A stretch of DNA of 64,000 nt. It comes from Nocardioides lijunqiniae. Its GTDB lineage: Bacteria > Actinomycetota > Actinomycetes > Propionibacteriales > Nocardioidaceae. Location of the stretch: contig NZ_JACJGM010000001.1 in NCBI RefSeq assembly GCF_015024225.1, forward strand, positions 124,001 to 188,000, given 5' to 3'. The notes beneath the pieces are model-generated. The model was not told the origin of the DNA, made no database searches, and worked only from the letters and a program-made list of their open reading frames with translations. Of the stretch, positions 1 through 10,438 are shown one piece after another (position 1 is the stretch's first letter; each line of letters starts with the position of its first letter). The position numbers and the translations under genes are program-made.

Positions 1-930
1 GTCGCCCGCGCCGCCACCGGACGCCTCAAGGTCCTCAAGTTCCACGGCTCGTACCACGGCTGGAGCGACCACGTCGCGGTCGGGAGCTCGCGCAAGGACC
101 TCACCGCGACGTCCTCGCTCAACACGCCCAACGGCGGGGGCCTGCACCCGGCGGTCGTCGACGACGTGGTGGTCGTCGAGTGGAACGACGACGCCGGCCT
201 GCGCGCCGCCTTCGAGGCCCACGGCCACGAGCTGGCGGTCGCGTTCACCGAGGGCTACGTGCACAGCTTCGGGTGCGTGCCCGCCGCGCCCGGCTTCCTC
301 GAGCTGCTCCGCGAGCTGTGCACCGGCCACGGCGTCGTGCTGGTGTTCGACGAGATCAAGACCGGCTTCCGCGCCGCGCTCGGCGGCTACCAGTCGATCT
401 GCGGGGTCACCCCCGACATGACCGCCTTCGGCAAGGCCGTCGCCAACGGCTACTCCCTGGCCGGGCTCGCCGGCTCGGACGCGGTGATGGGCCACCTGGG
501 CGCCTACAGCAAGAGCGAGGCGACCATCGACGGCACCTTCAACGCCTCGCCGTACGCGCTGGCGGCCGCCAACAAGACCCTCGAGATCATGCAGTCCGAG
601 GACGTCTTCGGCGTGCTCTACGCGCGCGGCGAGCAGATGCGCAGCGGCATCCAGGCCGCCATCGACGAGACCGGGGCGCCGGCGACGGTCGCCGGCCTGG
701 GCTCCGAGTGGTGCGTCTACTTCCGCCCGGAGCTGCCCACCAACTTCCGCCAGGCCATGGAGTCCGACGCGGAGATGTACGCCCGCTACCACACGTCCCT
801 GCTGTCGCAGGGCGTCCTCGAGCCCGCCTTCCCGACCGGCGACCGACGACTCAACGCCGCCACCACCGAGTCCGACGTCGCCTCCACGATCGAGTGCGTC
901 CGGGTCGCCCTCCGAGCAGCCACCGGCTGA
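1..930 (+). CDS. Class III (PLP) aminotransferase, glutamate-1-semialdehyde aminomutase-like, 5'-truncated
   Basis: The reading frame is open from the first base, so the N-terminus lies outside the window. The visible 309 residues carry the class III aminotransferase core: FHGSYHGW near the start, the PLP-contacting Asp in VLVFDEIKTGFR, and the Schiff-base lysine in AFGKAVANGYSLAG. The pattern resembles GSA 2,1-aminomutases, but many catabolic transaminases in actinobacteria share it. The gene ends 92 bp before an amino-acid-type ABC importer on the same strand, so a role in using an imported amine or amino acid is plausible. A heme-pathway role is not supported by the neighbours. Substrate is unknown. 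Confidence 0.85.
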   Translation, partial: VARAATGRLKVLKFHGSYHGWSDHVAVGSSRKDLTATSSLNTPNGGGLHPAVVDDVVVVEWNDDAGLRAAFEAHGHELAVAFTEGYVHSFGCVPAAPGFLELLRELCTGHGVVLVFDEIKTGFRAALGGYQSICGVTPDMTAFGKAVANGYSLAGLAGSDAVMGHLGAYSKSEATIDGTFNASPYALAAANKTLEIMQSEDVFGVLYARGEQMRSGIQAAIDETGAPATVAGLGSEWCVYFRPELPTNFRQAMESDAEMYARYHTSLLSQGVLEPAFPTGDRRLNAATTESDVASTIECVRVALRAATG

Positions 931-957
931 GCTCACCGCACCGCCCCTGAACGTCAC

Positions 958-982
958 AGCACAGCACGGCACGGCACGGCAC
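958..982. repeat. Five 5-bp units (2x AGCAC, 3x GGCAC)
   Basis: A short direct repeat lies in the 92-bp gap between the aminotransferase and the binding-protein gene. It has no dyad symmetry and no other recognisable signal, and is probably simple-sequence drift. Confidence 0.5.
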
Positions 983-1022
983 CACCGACCGCCCCACCCC
1001 TTCACACACCTAGGTAGGACAG

Positions 1023-2279
1023 ATGCTCTCCTCAGCGCGCCCTTTTTCGGGCCGGAAGGCGATCCTCGCGGCGGCTGCCGCGGCCTCGCTGCTCGTGACC
1101 GCGGGTTGCTCCGACAGCGGTTCCGACGACGCGTCCGGTGACTCCGACGTCATCACGATCGGGTTCGCCCTCAGCCAGAGCGGCAACATGGCGCCGTTCG
1201 ACGTCGAGCCCGGCAACGCCGCGATGCTCCGCATCAAGGAGATCAACGACGACGGCGGCGTCGACGGCAAGCAGATCAAGACCGTCACCAAGGACGTCCG
1301 CTCCGACCCCGACACGGTGGGCACCGCTGCGACGGAGCTCGTCGCCGACGGCATCGACCTGCTGGTCACCCCCTGCGACTTCGACCTGAGCGCGCCCGGC
1401 GCGGCCGTGGCGCAGGCCGCCTCCGTCCCCTCGGTGTCCATCTGTGCCGGTGACCCGAAGATGGCCGACACCACGACCCTGGGCGACTACGTCTTCTCGG
1501 CCAACGCCGGCAGCGACGTCGAGGGCGCCACCGGCGCCGCCTGGGCCGACGCCCAGGGCTGGTCCTCGGCGTACCTCCTGCAGGACGAGAGCATCGAGTA
1601 CACCAAGTCGGCCGGTCGCTACTTCGAGGCCGAGTTCGAGGAGCTGGGTGGCGAGGTCGTCGGGAACGACGCCTTCCCCGGCGGCGACAACGTCAACATC
1701 AGCAGCCAGGTCAGCCGGATCAAGGGCCTCGCCACGAAGCCCGACTTCATCTACGTCGCCAGCTGGAACCCCGGCGGCGCCACGGCCATCCGCCAGCTGC
1801 GCGAGGGTGGCATCGACGTGCCGATCGTCGGCCCCGCGGCCCTGGACGGCCAGGTCCTCCTCGACATCGTCGGAGACTCGGCCAGCGACGTCTACTACAC
1901 CGGCTTCGCCTGCTACGTCTACTGCACCGGCGCCGACTCCGCCGAGCTGGACGCCTTCGTGACCGACTACCAGGCCGAGTACGACTCCGAGCCCGCCTCC
2001 AGCTACGCGCTCCTCGGCTACACCATGGTCTCGGCCATCGCCAACGCCCTCGAGGGCGCCGACTCGCTCGACGGCGCGGACGTGAAGGCGGCGCTGGAGA
2101 GCGCCGGGCCGGTGTCGACGCCGATCGGCGAGGTCCAGTACTTCTCCGAGACCTGCCACAAGATCATCGACATGCCGCTCTCGGTGGTCGAGGTCGACCA
2201 GGGCGCGATGAAGTTCGTCGGCCAGCAGCAGGTCGACGGCATCCCGGACATCGGTGACGAGAACGCCTGCGCCTCATGA
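1023..2279 (+). CDS. ABC transporter substrate-binding lipoprotein (branched-chain amino acid / HAAT type)
   Basis: This 418-residue protein starts with a lipoprotein signal: basic residues, a hydrophobic stretch and the lipobox VTAGC near residue 28. The mature part has the type I periplasmic binding fold of the LivJ/AmiC group, for example GFALSQSGNMAPFD at the start and the repeated two-lobe pattern. It would be anchored outside the membrane and deliver ligand to the permeases encoded downstream. AGGTAGGA just before the ATG is a good ribosome site. It is first in a five-gene importer operon with ATGA overlaps. Ligand cannot be read from sequence; the neighbouring ornithine/P5C genes make an amino acid plausible. 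Confidence 0.9.
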   Translation: MLSSARPFSGRKAILAAAAAASLLVTAGCSDSGSDDASGDSDVITIGFALSQSGNMAPFDVEPGNAAMLRIKEINDDGGVDGKQIKTVTKDVRSDPDTVGTAATELVADGIDLLVTPCDFDLSAPGAAVAQAASVPSVSICAGDPKMADTTTLGDYVFSANAGSDVEGATGAAWADAQGWSSAYLLQDESIEYTKSAGRYFEAEFEELGGEVVGNDAFPGGDNVNISSQVSRIKGLATKPDFIYVASWNPGGATAIRQLREGGIDVPIVGPAALDGQVLLDIVGDSASDVYYTGFACYVYCTGADSAELDAFVTDYQAEYDSEPASSYALLGYTMVSAIANALEGADSLDGADVKAALESAGPVSTPIGEVQYFSETCHKIIDMPLSVVEVDQGAMKFVGQQQVDGIPDIGDENACAS

Positions 2280-3025
2280 CCGACACCGCTCAGCTCTCCC
2301 GTCGGCCGTCCGTGCTGCGGATGGCCGACGGGGGGATCCACTTCGACGGCGTCAAGGCCGTGGACGGGGTGACCCTCGAGGTGCGCAGCGGCGAGGTGCT
2401 GGGCCTGATCGGCCCCAACGGGTCCGGCAAGACCAGCACGCTGAACCTGCTCAGCGGGATGCTGCGGGCGACGTCCGGCCGCATCCACCTGGACGACGAC
2501 GACCTGACCCGGTCGTCGATGCGCCAGCGCGTGCAGCGGGGGGTGGTCCGGACCTTCCAGAGCGGTCGGGTCTTCGGCCGCCTGACCGTGGCGGAGAACG
2601 TCGAGGCCGCGGCGCTGGGCGCCGGCTCCCGCCGGGGCCCGGCGCGGCGCCTGCGCGACGAGATCCTCGACGAGCTCAACCTCGGTGCGGTGGCCGACAC
2701 CCGCGCGGACAGCCTGACCGCGGGGCGCATCCGGACCACCGCCATCGCCCGGGCGCTGGCCGCGAAGCCCCGCTTCCTCCTGCTGGACGAGCCGGCCGCC
2801 GGGCAGAACGAGACGGAGGCGGTCGAGCTGATCACCTCCATCCGCGGCTTCGCCCGGCGCCGAGACTGCGGGGTCCTGCTCGTGGAGCACGACATGTCCG
2901 TGGTGATGGGCACCTGCGACCGCCTGCACGTGCTGGACAGCGGGCGCACTGTCGTCGAGGGCGAGCCGGCGACGGTCCGCAAGGACCCGCGCGTCATCGA
3001 GATCTACTTCGGGAAGCGACACTGA
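2276..3025 (+). CDS. ABC transporter ATP-binding protein, LivG-like
   Basis: This 249-residue ATPase overlaps the binding-protein gene by ATGA. Walker A is GPNGSGKT (46-53), Walker B is FLLLDEP (167-173) and the switch histidine lies in LLVEHDMS. The ABC signature is unusual: SLTAGRIR (146-153) stands where LivG proteins normally have LSYGQQR or LSGGQ. Only the key glycine is kept. It should pair with the LivF-like ATPase that follows, which has a canonical signature, so the heterodimer may have one degenerate ATP site. Confidence 0.88.
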   Translation: MTDTAQLSRRPSVLRMADGGIHFDGVKAVDGVTLEVRSGEVLGLIGPNGSGKTSTLNLLSGMLRATSGRIHLDDDDLTRSSMRQRVQRGVVRTFQSGRVFGRLTVAENVEAAALGAGSRRGPARRLRDEILDELNLGAVADTRADSLTAGRIRTTAIARALAAKPRFLLLDEPAAGQNETEAVELITSIRGFARRRDCGVLLVEHDMSVVMGTCDRLHVLDSGRTVVEGEPATVRKDPRVIEIYFGKRH

Positions 3026-3026
3026 C

Positions 3027-3761
3027 ATGGTCCTGAGCATCACCGACGCCTACCTGCAGTACGGCGCCTCCGTCATGGCCGTCCAGGGCTGCTCCCTCCA
3101 CGTCGGCGAGGGGGAGCTGGTCTCCCTCATCGGCCAGAACGGCGCGGGCAAGAGCACCCTGGTCAAGGCCGTCATGGGGCAGGTCCCGCTGCACAGCGGG
3201 ACCATCACCGTCGACGGTCACTCGGTCTCCGACCGCGGCTTCTCCACGGTGCGCAAGCGGGTCTCCCACGTCCCCGAGGACCGCGGCATCTTCGCCAGCC
3301 TCACCGTGGGGGAGAACCTGCGCCTGGGCGGGATCACCCGCAAGGACAAGGCGGGCCTGGCCCGGGACATCGAGCGCGAGCTCGAGCGGTTCCCGGTGCT
3401 CCGCAAGTACTGGAGCCGCGGCGCGAGCCTGCTCTCGGGCGGGGAGCAGCAGCAGCTGGCCATCGCCCGGGCGCTGCTGCTCGACCCGCGACTGCTGCTG
3501 CTCGACGAGCCGACGCTCGGCCTGGCGCCGATCATCGTGGACCTGATCTTCGACGTCGTGGTCCAGCTCCGCGAGGAGGGCATGACGATCCTGCTCGTGG
3601 AGCAGAACGCCGTGCGCTCGCTGGAGGTCTCCGACCGCTCGTACGTGCTCCAGGCTCCCGGGAAGGTGCTGGGCAGCGGCTCGGCGGCCGAGCTCGGGGA
3701 GCTCCCGGCCGTGGTGGAGTACCTCGGCTTCTCTCCTGCCGAAGTGGGTGTCACCCGATGA
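3027..3761 (+). CDS. ABC transporter ATP-binding protein, LivF-like
   Basis: This is the second ATPase of the importer, 244 residues. Walker A is GQNGAGKS (36-43), the signature is LSGGE (136-140) followed by QQQLAIARAL, Walker B is LLLLDEP (156-162), and the H-loop region is ILLVEQN, where Gln replaces the usual His as in LivF proteins. It starts 1 bp after the LivG-like stop and overlaps the first permease by ATGA, so translation is coupled. Together with the LivG-like subunit it drives uptake through the two permeases. Confidence 0.9.
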   Translation: MVLSITDAYLQYGASVMAVQGCSLHVGEGELVSLIGQNGAGKSTLVKAVMGQVPLHSGTITVDGHSVSDRGFSTVRKRVSHVPEDRGIFASLTVGENLRLGGITRKDKAGLARDIERELERFPVLRKYWSRGASLLSGGEQQQLAIARALLLDPRLLLLDEPTLGLAPIIVDLIFDVVVQLREEGMTILLVEQNAVRSLEVSDRSYVLQAPGKVLGSGSAAELGELPAVVEYLGFSPAEVGVTR

Positions 3762-4633
3762 TCCTCGAGTTCCTCATCTCCGCGGTCGGCCTGGGCGCGC
3801 TGTACGCGCTGCTGACCATCGGCGTCGCTCTGCTCTTCGGCGTGCTCGGCCTGATGAACTTCGCCTACGGCGAGATCATCCTGGCCGGCGCGTTCGCCAT
3901 GTACCTGTTCCGCGACCAGCCCTGGCTGGTCGCGCTGCTGATGGCCATCGTCTTCGCGGTCGTCGTGGCGCTGCTCAGCGAGCGGCTGGCGTTCCACCCG
4001 CTCCGCAACGCCGACCCGGTGACGCTGATGATCGCGTCGTTCGCGGTCAGCCTCGCGATCCAGAGCCTGGCCCGCATGACCGTGCTCCCGCGCACCCGCG
4101 GGGTGGCGCCGGAGGACTTCCTGGCACACCGGGTCGACCTCCTGGGCGCCGACGTCAGCGTGCTCGACCTGCTGACCCTGGCGCTGTGCGGCACCATGCT
4201 GGTCGCGGTCGCCTGGATGATGGGCCGCACCAGCCTCGGCATCCAGCTCCGGGCCGCCGCCGAGGACTTCCAGATGGCCTCGAGCCTCGGGGTGCGCGCG
4301 AACCTCGTCATCCCGAGCGCCTTCGTCACCGTGGGCGTCCTCGCCGCCGTCGGCTCGGCCGTCCTCGTGGCCCGCCAGGGCGCGGTCTCGGCCGACATGG
4401 GCCTGCAGCCCATGCTCATCGGCGTCGTCGGCGCGGTGCTGGGTGGCATGAGCAGCCTCAAGGGGGCCGCTCTCGGCGGCTTCCTGCTGGGCGCCGCGAC
4501 GGCGCTCCTGGAGTCCCTGCTGCCGACCGACCTCATCGCCTTCCGCGACGCGTTCCTGTTCTCCGCCCTGATCGCGGTCCTCGTGGTCCGCCCCCAGGGT
4601 CTCCTCTCCGGCGCGAAGGTGCGTGTCTCGTGA
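3758..4633 (+). CDS. ABC transporter permease, LivH-like
   Basis: This 291-residue integral membrane protein has about eight hydrophobic segments and the LivH signature near the N-terminus (LYALLTIGVALLFGVLGL, then MNFAYGE). The cytoplasmic coupling region includes QLRAAAEDFQMASSLGV. It overlaps the LivF-like gene by ATGA and the LivM-like gene by GTGA, giving strict operon coupling. It forms the channel with the LivM-like subunit. Confidence 0.9.
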   Translation: MILEFLISAVGLGALYALLTIGVALLFGVLGLMNFAYGEIILAGAFAMYLFRDQPWLVALLMAIVFAVVVALLSERLAFHPLRNADPVTLMIASFAVSLAIQSLARMTVLPRTRGVAPEDFLAHRVDLLGADVSVLDLLTLALCGTMLVAVAWMMGRTSLGIQLRAAAEDFQMASSLGVRANLVIPSAFVTVGVLAAVGSAVLVARQGAVSADMGLQPMLIGVVGAVLGGMSSLKGAALGGFLLGAATALLESLLPTDLIAFRDAFLFSALIAVLVVRPQGLLSGAKVRVS

Positions 4634-5730
4634 AGAAGCTCGGCTCCGTCACCGGCGTCCTCCAGACGCCCGTCCTGCTGATCGCGCTGGTCCTGCTCGC
4701 CGCGCTCGTGGGGGTCGGCGGCGACGTCACGGTCGCCCGCGTCGCGACCCTGGCGATCGTCTCGGTCGTGTTCGTCACCGGCCTGTCCATCTTCTCGGGC
4801 AGCTCCGGGGTCATGTCGTTCGGGCACGTCGCCTTCATGGCGGTCGGCGCCTACACGACCGCCTACCTCACGATCCCGGTCAACCTGAAGGCCGCGCTGT
4901 TCACCAACCTGCCCGGCTGGCTGTCGTGGCTGGTCGACGCGCACGCGAGCTTCCTCGTGGCCCTGCTCGTCAGCGGCGTCGCCGCCGCGGTGCTCGGGGT
5001 GGTCACCTCGCCGATCGTCGCGCGCCTGTCCGGACTGCAGTCCGGCATCGCGACGCTGGCCCTGCTGCTGATCGTCTACAACGTCCTCAACAGCTGGACC
5101 GACGTGACCCGCGGCTCGTCGAGCATGATCGGCATCCCGCGCAACACCACCATCTGGCTGGCCTTCGCCGTCGCGGCGGGCTCGATCGCCGCGGCGTGGG
5201 CCTACCGGCGCTCGCGCAGCGGTCTCCAGCTCCAGGCCTCACGTGAGGACTACTGGGCGGCGCAGGCCTCGGGCATCGCGGTGGGACGGCACCGGGCGCT
5301 GTCGTGGATCCTGAGCGCCTTCGTCTGCGGGCTCGCGGGCTCGCTGTACGCCGGCTACCTCACGTCGTTCAACGTCAACAGCTTCTTCCTCACCGCCACC
5401 TTCGCCTTCATCGTGATGATCGTCCTCGGCGGCTACCTGTCGCTCAGCGGCGCCGTCATCGGCGCCCTGGTGGTGAGCGGGCTCCAGGAGCTGCTGCGCC
5501 GCCTGCAGGACGGTCAGTTCACCGGGGGCAGCGCCCTGCCCGCCGGGGTCGCCGACCTGATCCTGGCGGCCGTGCTGCTGCTCACCCTCATCAAGGCCCC
5601 GCTCGGGCTGATGGGCGTGCGCGAGCTCGTGCTGCCGCGGCGCCGCCGCAGGGCTGCTCCGGACGACGACGCCACCGAGGCGGTCACGCCGGCGGCGGAG
5701 GCCCCGACGCAGGCCGCGCGGGGAGCCTGA
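4630..5730 (+). CDS. ABC transporter permease, LivM-like
   Basis: This 366-residue permease starts at the GTG embedded in the LivH-like stop (GTGA). It is highly hydrophobic, with LivM features such as SGSSGVMSFGHVAFMAVGAY and a coupling loop near LQASREDYWAAQASGIAVG. The C-terminal 25 residues are a basic then acidic cytoplasmic tail. It is the last gene of the importer operon. A hairpin (5741-5764) follows and is shared with the convergent RpiR gene. Confidence 0.9.
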   Translation: MKKLGSVTGVLQTPVLLIALVLLAALVGVGGDVTVARVATLAIVSVVFVTGLSIFSGSSGVMSFGHVAFMAVGAYTTAYLTIPVNLKAALFTNLPGWLSWLVDAHASFLVALLVSGVAAAVLGVVTSPIVARLSGLQSGIATLALLLIVYNVLNSWTDVTRGSSSMIGIPRNTTIWLAFAVAAGSIAAAWAYRRSRSGLQLQASREDYWAAQASGIAVGRHRALSWILSAFVCGLAGSLYAGYLTSFNVNSFFLTATFAFIVMIVLGGYLSLSGAVIGALVVSGLQELLRRLQDGQFTGGSALPAGVADLILAAVLLLTLIKAPLGLMGVRELVLPRRRRRAAPDDDATEAVTPAAEAPTQAARGA

Positions 5731-5740
5731 CCGCTCCCGG

Positions 5741-5764
5741 GGGCGCCGTCACTCGACGGCGCCC
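5741..5764. terminator. Bidirectional hairpin between importer operon and RpiR gene
   Basis: GGGCGCCGT and ACGGCGCCC form perfect 9-bp arms around the loop CACTCG. The hairpin covers the last codons and the stop of the minus-strand regulator and lies 11 bp after the stop of the LivM-like gene. There is no T tract, as is usual for high-GC actinobacterial terminators. The terminator call is inference. Confidence 0.55.
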
Positions 5765-6606
5765 TCGACCAGCTCGAGCCGGGAGATGCCCGCGCTGCCG
5801 AGGCGCTCGGCGACGCCGGCGACGATGCTCTCGGTGACGGCCATGGAGGCGACCAGCGAGTCGAACGGCGAGGCCGAGTCGACGCGCACCGGGAGCACCA
5901 CCTTCGCGACCTTGGCGATGGGCGAGAGCCAGTTGTCGGTCATCAGGCACACCACGGCACCGCGGGCGGCCATCCGCTCGGCGAACACCAGGCTCTGGTC
6001 GGTGTAGCGGCGGTAGTCGTAGATCACCAGCACCGTGCTCGCGCCGGCGTCCGCGACGGTCGACCGGCGGTCGATCTCGTCGTCGGCACCGACGCCGTGC
6101 ACGCCCGGCCGGAGCAGGCGCAGGTGGGCGACGAGGTAGTCGGACACCGAGCGGCTGAAGCGCCCGCCCGTGACCCGGATGTCGCGGGCGGGGTCGCACA
6201 GGAGCTTGACGGCCTTCTTGAACTCCGACTCCGGGAGGTCGGAGTAGGACGTCATCAGCATCTCGGCGAACGCGTTGTGGGTCTCGTGCAGGATGCCCAG
6301 GGCCGAGGGCCCGCCCTTCTCGGGGTACTGCTTGAGCGGCGAGCCCAGCTCGCTGTTGAGCTCGTGGACCAGCGCCCGCTGGAAGGCCGGGAAGCCGGTG
6401 AACCCGAGCCGGGTCACGAAGCGGACCACCGTGGGCGGGCTGACGCCGGACACCTCCGCCAGGTCGACCACCGTGGTGAGGCCGGCCGTGGGGTACTGCG
6501 CCATCAGGGCTCGCGCGACCTTGCGCTCGCCGTTGCTCAGGTCGTCGAGGGTGGACATGAGCAGCTTGCGCATGGAGGCATGGCCGCCCGGGATCTCACT
6601 CACCAT
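5749..6606 (-). CDS. MurR/RpiR-family transcriptional regulator
   Basis: The N-terminal HTH_6 domain (about residues 15-90, with GVSPPTVVRFVTRLGFTGF as recognition region) is followed by a SIS sugar-isomerase-type sensor domain. Length, 285 residues, is normal. The minus strand has TAAATT at 6615-6610, and the GTG codon at 6603 lies exactly 6 nt after it. A leaderless start at that GTG is therefore as likely as the ATG at 6606. The gene sits between an importer and pruA/rocD, so it probably controls one or both in response to a pathway ligand. Which ligand is unknown. Confidence 0.88.
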   Translation of the reverse strand: MVSEIPGGHASMRKLLMSTLDDLSNGERKVARALMAQYPTAGLTTVVDLAEVSGVSPPTVVRFVTRLGFTGFPAFQRALVHELNSELGSPLKQYPEKGGPSALGILHETHNAFAEMLMTSYSDLPESEFKKAVKLLCDPARDIRVTGGRFSRSVSDYLVAHLRLLRPGVHGVGADDEIDRRSTVADAGASTVLVIYDYRRYTDQSLVFAERMAARGAVVCLMTDNWLSPIAKVAKVVLPVRVDSASPFDSLVASMAVTESIVAGVAERLGSAGISRLELVEGAVE

Positions 6607-6663
6607 GAGAATTTACCAACATTCAGTAGTTCCAGTAACCGTCTGCGCCAGAGTGCCCGGGAC

Positions 6664-8292
<1,629 letters not shown>

Positions 8293-8324
8293 CGGGGCTC
8301 CTGGCAGCACGGGGGTGAAGAAAC

Positions 8325-8337
8325 GTCTATTACAGAC
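8325..8337. promoter_or_regulatory. Imperfect 13-bp palindrome upstream of pruA
   Basis: GTCTATTACAGAC has five of six base pairs matching around a central T. It lies 32 bp upstream of the pruA ATG and overlaps a possible pruA -10 (TAGTCT on the minus strand, 8339-8334). An operator function is inference. Confidence 0.35.
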
Positions 8338-8346
8338 TAGCCGTTG

Positions 8347-8378
8347 TTGACAGGATCTGGAACAGGTTGTTCTACTCT
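8347..8378 (+). promoter_or_regulatory. rocD promoter with operator-like palindrome
   Basis: A perfect TTGACA (8347-8352) is followed after 18 bp by TCTACT (8371-8376). Between them lies a perfect inverted repeat GAACA-GGT-TGTTC (8360-8372), just where a repressor would block polymerase. The adjacent RpiR-family protein is the obvious candidate binder, but no binding evidence exists here. Confidence 0.5.
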
Positions 8379-8425
8379 CCACGGCGCCGGAAGAGCTCCG
8401 GAGGCCCCCGCGAGAGGTGGACACC

Positions 8426-9649
8426 GTGACCACGATCCCGAGCGACGTCGCGTCGTCGGCGAGGCACATCGAGCAGACCGAGCGATACGCCGCGCACAAC
8501 TACCACCCGCTGCCGGTCGTCGTGGCCGAGGGCAGTGGCGCCTGGGTCACCGACGTCGAGGGGCGTCGCTACCTCGACTGCCTGGCGGGCTACTCGGCGC
8601 TCAACTTCGGCCACGCCCACCCGCGCCTGGTCGCGCGCGCCACCGAGCAGCTGCAACGGCTCACCCTCACCAGCCGGGCGTTCTACAACGACCAGCTGGG
8701 GCCCTTCGTCGAGGCGCTGGCCGAGCTCACCGGCAAGCAGGTGGTGCTGCCGATGAACTCCGGCGCCGAGGCCGTCGAGACGGCGATCAAGGTCAGCCGC
8801 AAGTGGGGCTACCAGGTCAAGGGCGTCGCGCCGGGAGCCGCCACGATCCTGACGATGGAGGGCAACTTCCACGGCCGCACGACCACCATCGTGAGCTTCT
8901 CCGACGACGACGAGGCGACGGCCGACTACGGCCCCTTCACCCCCGGCTTCCGCAGCGTCCCCTACGGCGACCTCGCCGCCGTGGCCGCGGCGATCGACGA
9001 CACCGTGGTCGCCGTGCTCTTCGAGCCCGTCCAGGGCGAGGGTGGCGTGGTCATGCCTCCCCCGGGCTTCCTGCGCGGCCTGCGCGAGCTGTGCACCGAG
9101 CGCGACGTGCTGATGGTCGCGGACGAGATCCAGTCCGGGCTCGCACGCACCGGGCGGACCTTCGCCTGCGACCACGAGGACGTGGTCCCGGACGTCTACG
9201 TCCTGGGCAAGGCGCTCGGCGGCGGGCTCTACCCCGTGTCGGCCATCGCCGCGGACGCCGACGTCCTGGGCGTGGTCCAGCCGGGCACGCACGGCTCCAC
9301 CTTCGGCGGCAACCCGCTGGCCGCGGCGATCGGTCGCGAGGTCGTGGAGATGCTCGCCACCGGGGAGTTCCAGGACCGTGCGCGCCGGCTCGGCGAGCGC
9401 CTGGAGCGGGGGCTGGCGCCGCTCGTCGGTCGTGGGCTCGTCGCCGTGCGGGTCCACGGGCTCTGGGCCGGCGTGGACGTCGATCCCGCCCTGATGACGG
9501 GCCGGCAGGTCTGCGAGGCGCTGCTCGAGCGCGGGGTCCTCGCGAAGGACGCGCACGGCTCGACGGTCCGCTTCGCGCCGCCGATCGTGGCCACCGAGGA
9601 CGACATCGACGTGCTCGTCGAGGCGCTCCGTTCGGCGCTCTCCGCCTAG
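8426..9649 (+). CDS. rocD: Ornithine aminotransferase
   Basis: It transfers the delta-amino group of ornithine to 2-oxoglutarate, giving glutamate semialdehyde for PruA. The 407-residue class III aminotransferase carries RAFYNDQLGPF and NSGAEAVETAIKVSRKWGY, typical of ornithine aminotransferases, the PLP Asp in VADEIQSGLARTG and the lysine in VLGKALGGG. GTG at 8426 is preferred because AGGTGG lies 5 nt upstream; GTG at 8417 is an alternative three codons longer. The stop overlaps the convergent racemase stop by 4 bp. Confidence 0.93.
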   Translation: MTTIPSDVASSARHIEQTERYAAHNYHPLPVVVAEGSGAWVTDVEGRRYLDCLAGYSALNFGHAHPRLVARATEQLQRLTLTSRAFYNDQLGPFVEALAELTGKQVVLPMNSGAEAVETAIKVSRKWGYQVKGVAPGAATILTMEGNFHGRTTTIVSFSDDDEATADYGPFTPGFRSVPYGDLAAVAAAIDDTVVAVLFEPVQGEGGVVMPPPGFLRGLRELCTERDVLMVADEIQSGLARTGRTFACDHEDVVPDVYVLGKALGGGLYPVSAIAADADVLGVVQPGTHGSTFGGNPLAAAIGREVVEMLATGEFQDRARRLGERLERGLAPLVGRGLVAVRVHGLWAGVDVDPALMTGRQVCEALLERGVLAKDAHGSTVRFAPPIVATEDDIDVLVEALRSALSA

Positions 9650-10359
9650 CGGGCGCTCGTCGGGCGGAGCTGTCCCAGGGCGGCCCGGCCCAGCTCGCGT
9701 GCGTGCACCTCGGCGCTGTCGATGAGCGGCAGCGGGCTGTCGTCGGGGCCGACCAGCAGGCCGATCTCGGTGCAGGCGAGCACGACCGCGTCCGCGCCCT
9801 GCTCGGCCAGACGGCCGATCACGTCGGCGTACGCCGTGCGCGAGGCGTCGGTGACGACGCCCTGGGTGAGCTCGTCGAAGACGATCCGGTCGACCACCGC
9901 GCGGTCGGCGGCGTCGGGCGCGACCGCGGCGACGCCGTGGAGGGCGAGCCGGTCGGCGTAGAACGACTCCTCCATCACCCAGGAGGTGCCGAGGATCCCG
10001 AGCGTCTGCCAGCCGTGGCGCCGGGCCTCGGCGGCGACGGCGTCGCCGATGTGGAGGAGCGGGACGTCGAGCGCGGCCTCGACCTGGGGCGCGACCTTGT
10101 GCATGAGGTTGGTGCAGATCGCGACGGTGGTGGCACCGCTGCGCACGCAGTGCTGCCCGGCCTCGGCGAGCAGCTCGCCGGCGCGGTCCCAGTCGCCGTC
10201 CAGCTGGCACTGGCGGATCTCGGCGAAGTCGAGCGACTGCAGGCTGATCCGGGCCGACGCGTGGCCGCCACGCGCGGCGGAGACCACCTCGTTGATGATC
10301 CGGTAGTAGGTCGCGGTCGAGTGCCAGCTCATGCCGCCGATCAGGCCCAGGGTCTCCAT
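9646..10359 (-). CDS. Aspartate/glutamate racemase family protein
   Basis: This 237-residue cofactor-independent racemase starts with GLIGGMSWHSTATYYR, the family N-terminus. The two catalytic cysteines are present: Cys82 in ICTNLMHK and Cys196 in LACTEIG. It may interconvert L- and D-aspartate or glutamate, or act on a related amino acid; the family is broad. CAGACT lies 6 nt before the ATG, so the transcript may be leaderless. It shares a 79-bp promoter region with the divergent LysR regulator. Confidence 0.88.
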   Translation of the reverse strand: METLGLIGGMSWHSTATYYRIINEVVSAARGGHASARISLQSLDFAEIRQCQLDGDWDRAGELLAEAGQHCVRSGATTVAICTNLMHKVAPQVEAALDVPLLHIGDAVAAEARRHGWQTLGILGTSWVMEESFYADRLALHGVAAVAPDAADRAVVDRIVFDELTQGVVTDASRTAYADVIGRLAEQGADAVVLACTEIGLLVGPDDSPLPLIDSAEVHARELGRAALGQLRPTSAR

Positions 10360-10402
10360 GGCTCCAGTCTGCTCCGGATCGGGGCCCTTAGGTATCCGTC
10401 AG

Positions 10403-10438
10403 TTGTCGAAGGCGACTCTTAGCGCTTCTAATGGGTTG
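10403..10438 (+). promoter_or_regulatory. Promoter of LysR gene, leaderless
   Basis: TTGTCG (10403-10408), an 18-bp spacer and TCTAAT (10427-10432) end 6 nt before the LysR ATG, with no ribosome site. A LysR-type T-N11-A site could be hidden in this divergent 79-bp gap, but I cannot single one out. Confidence 0.45.
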
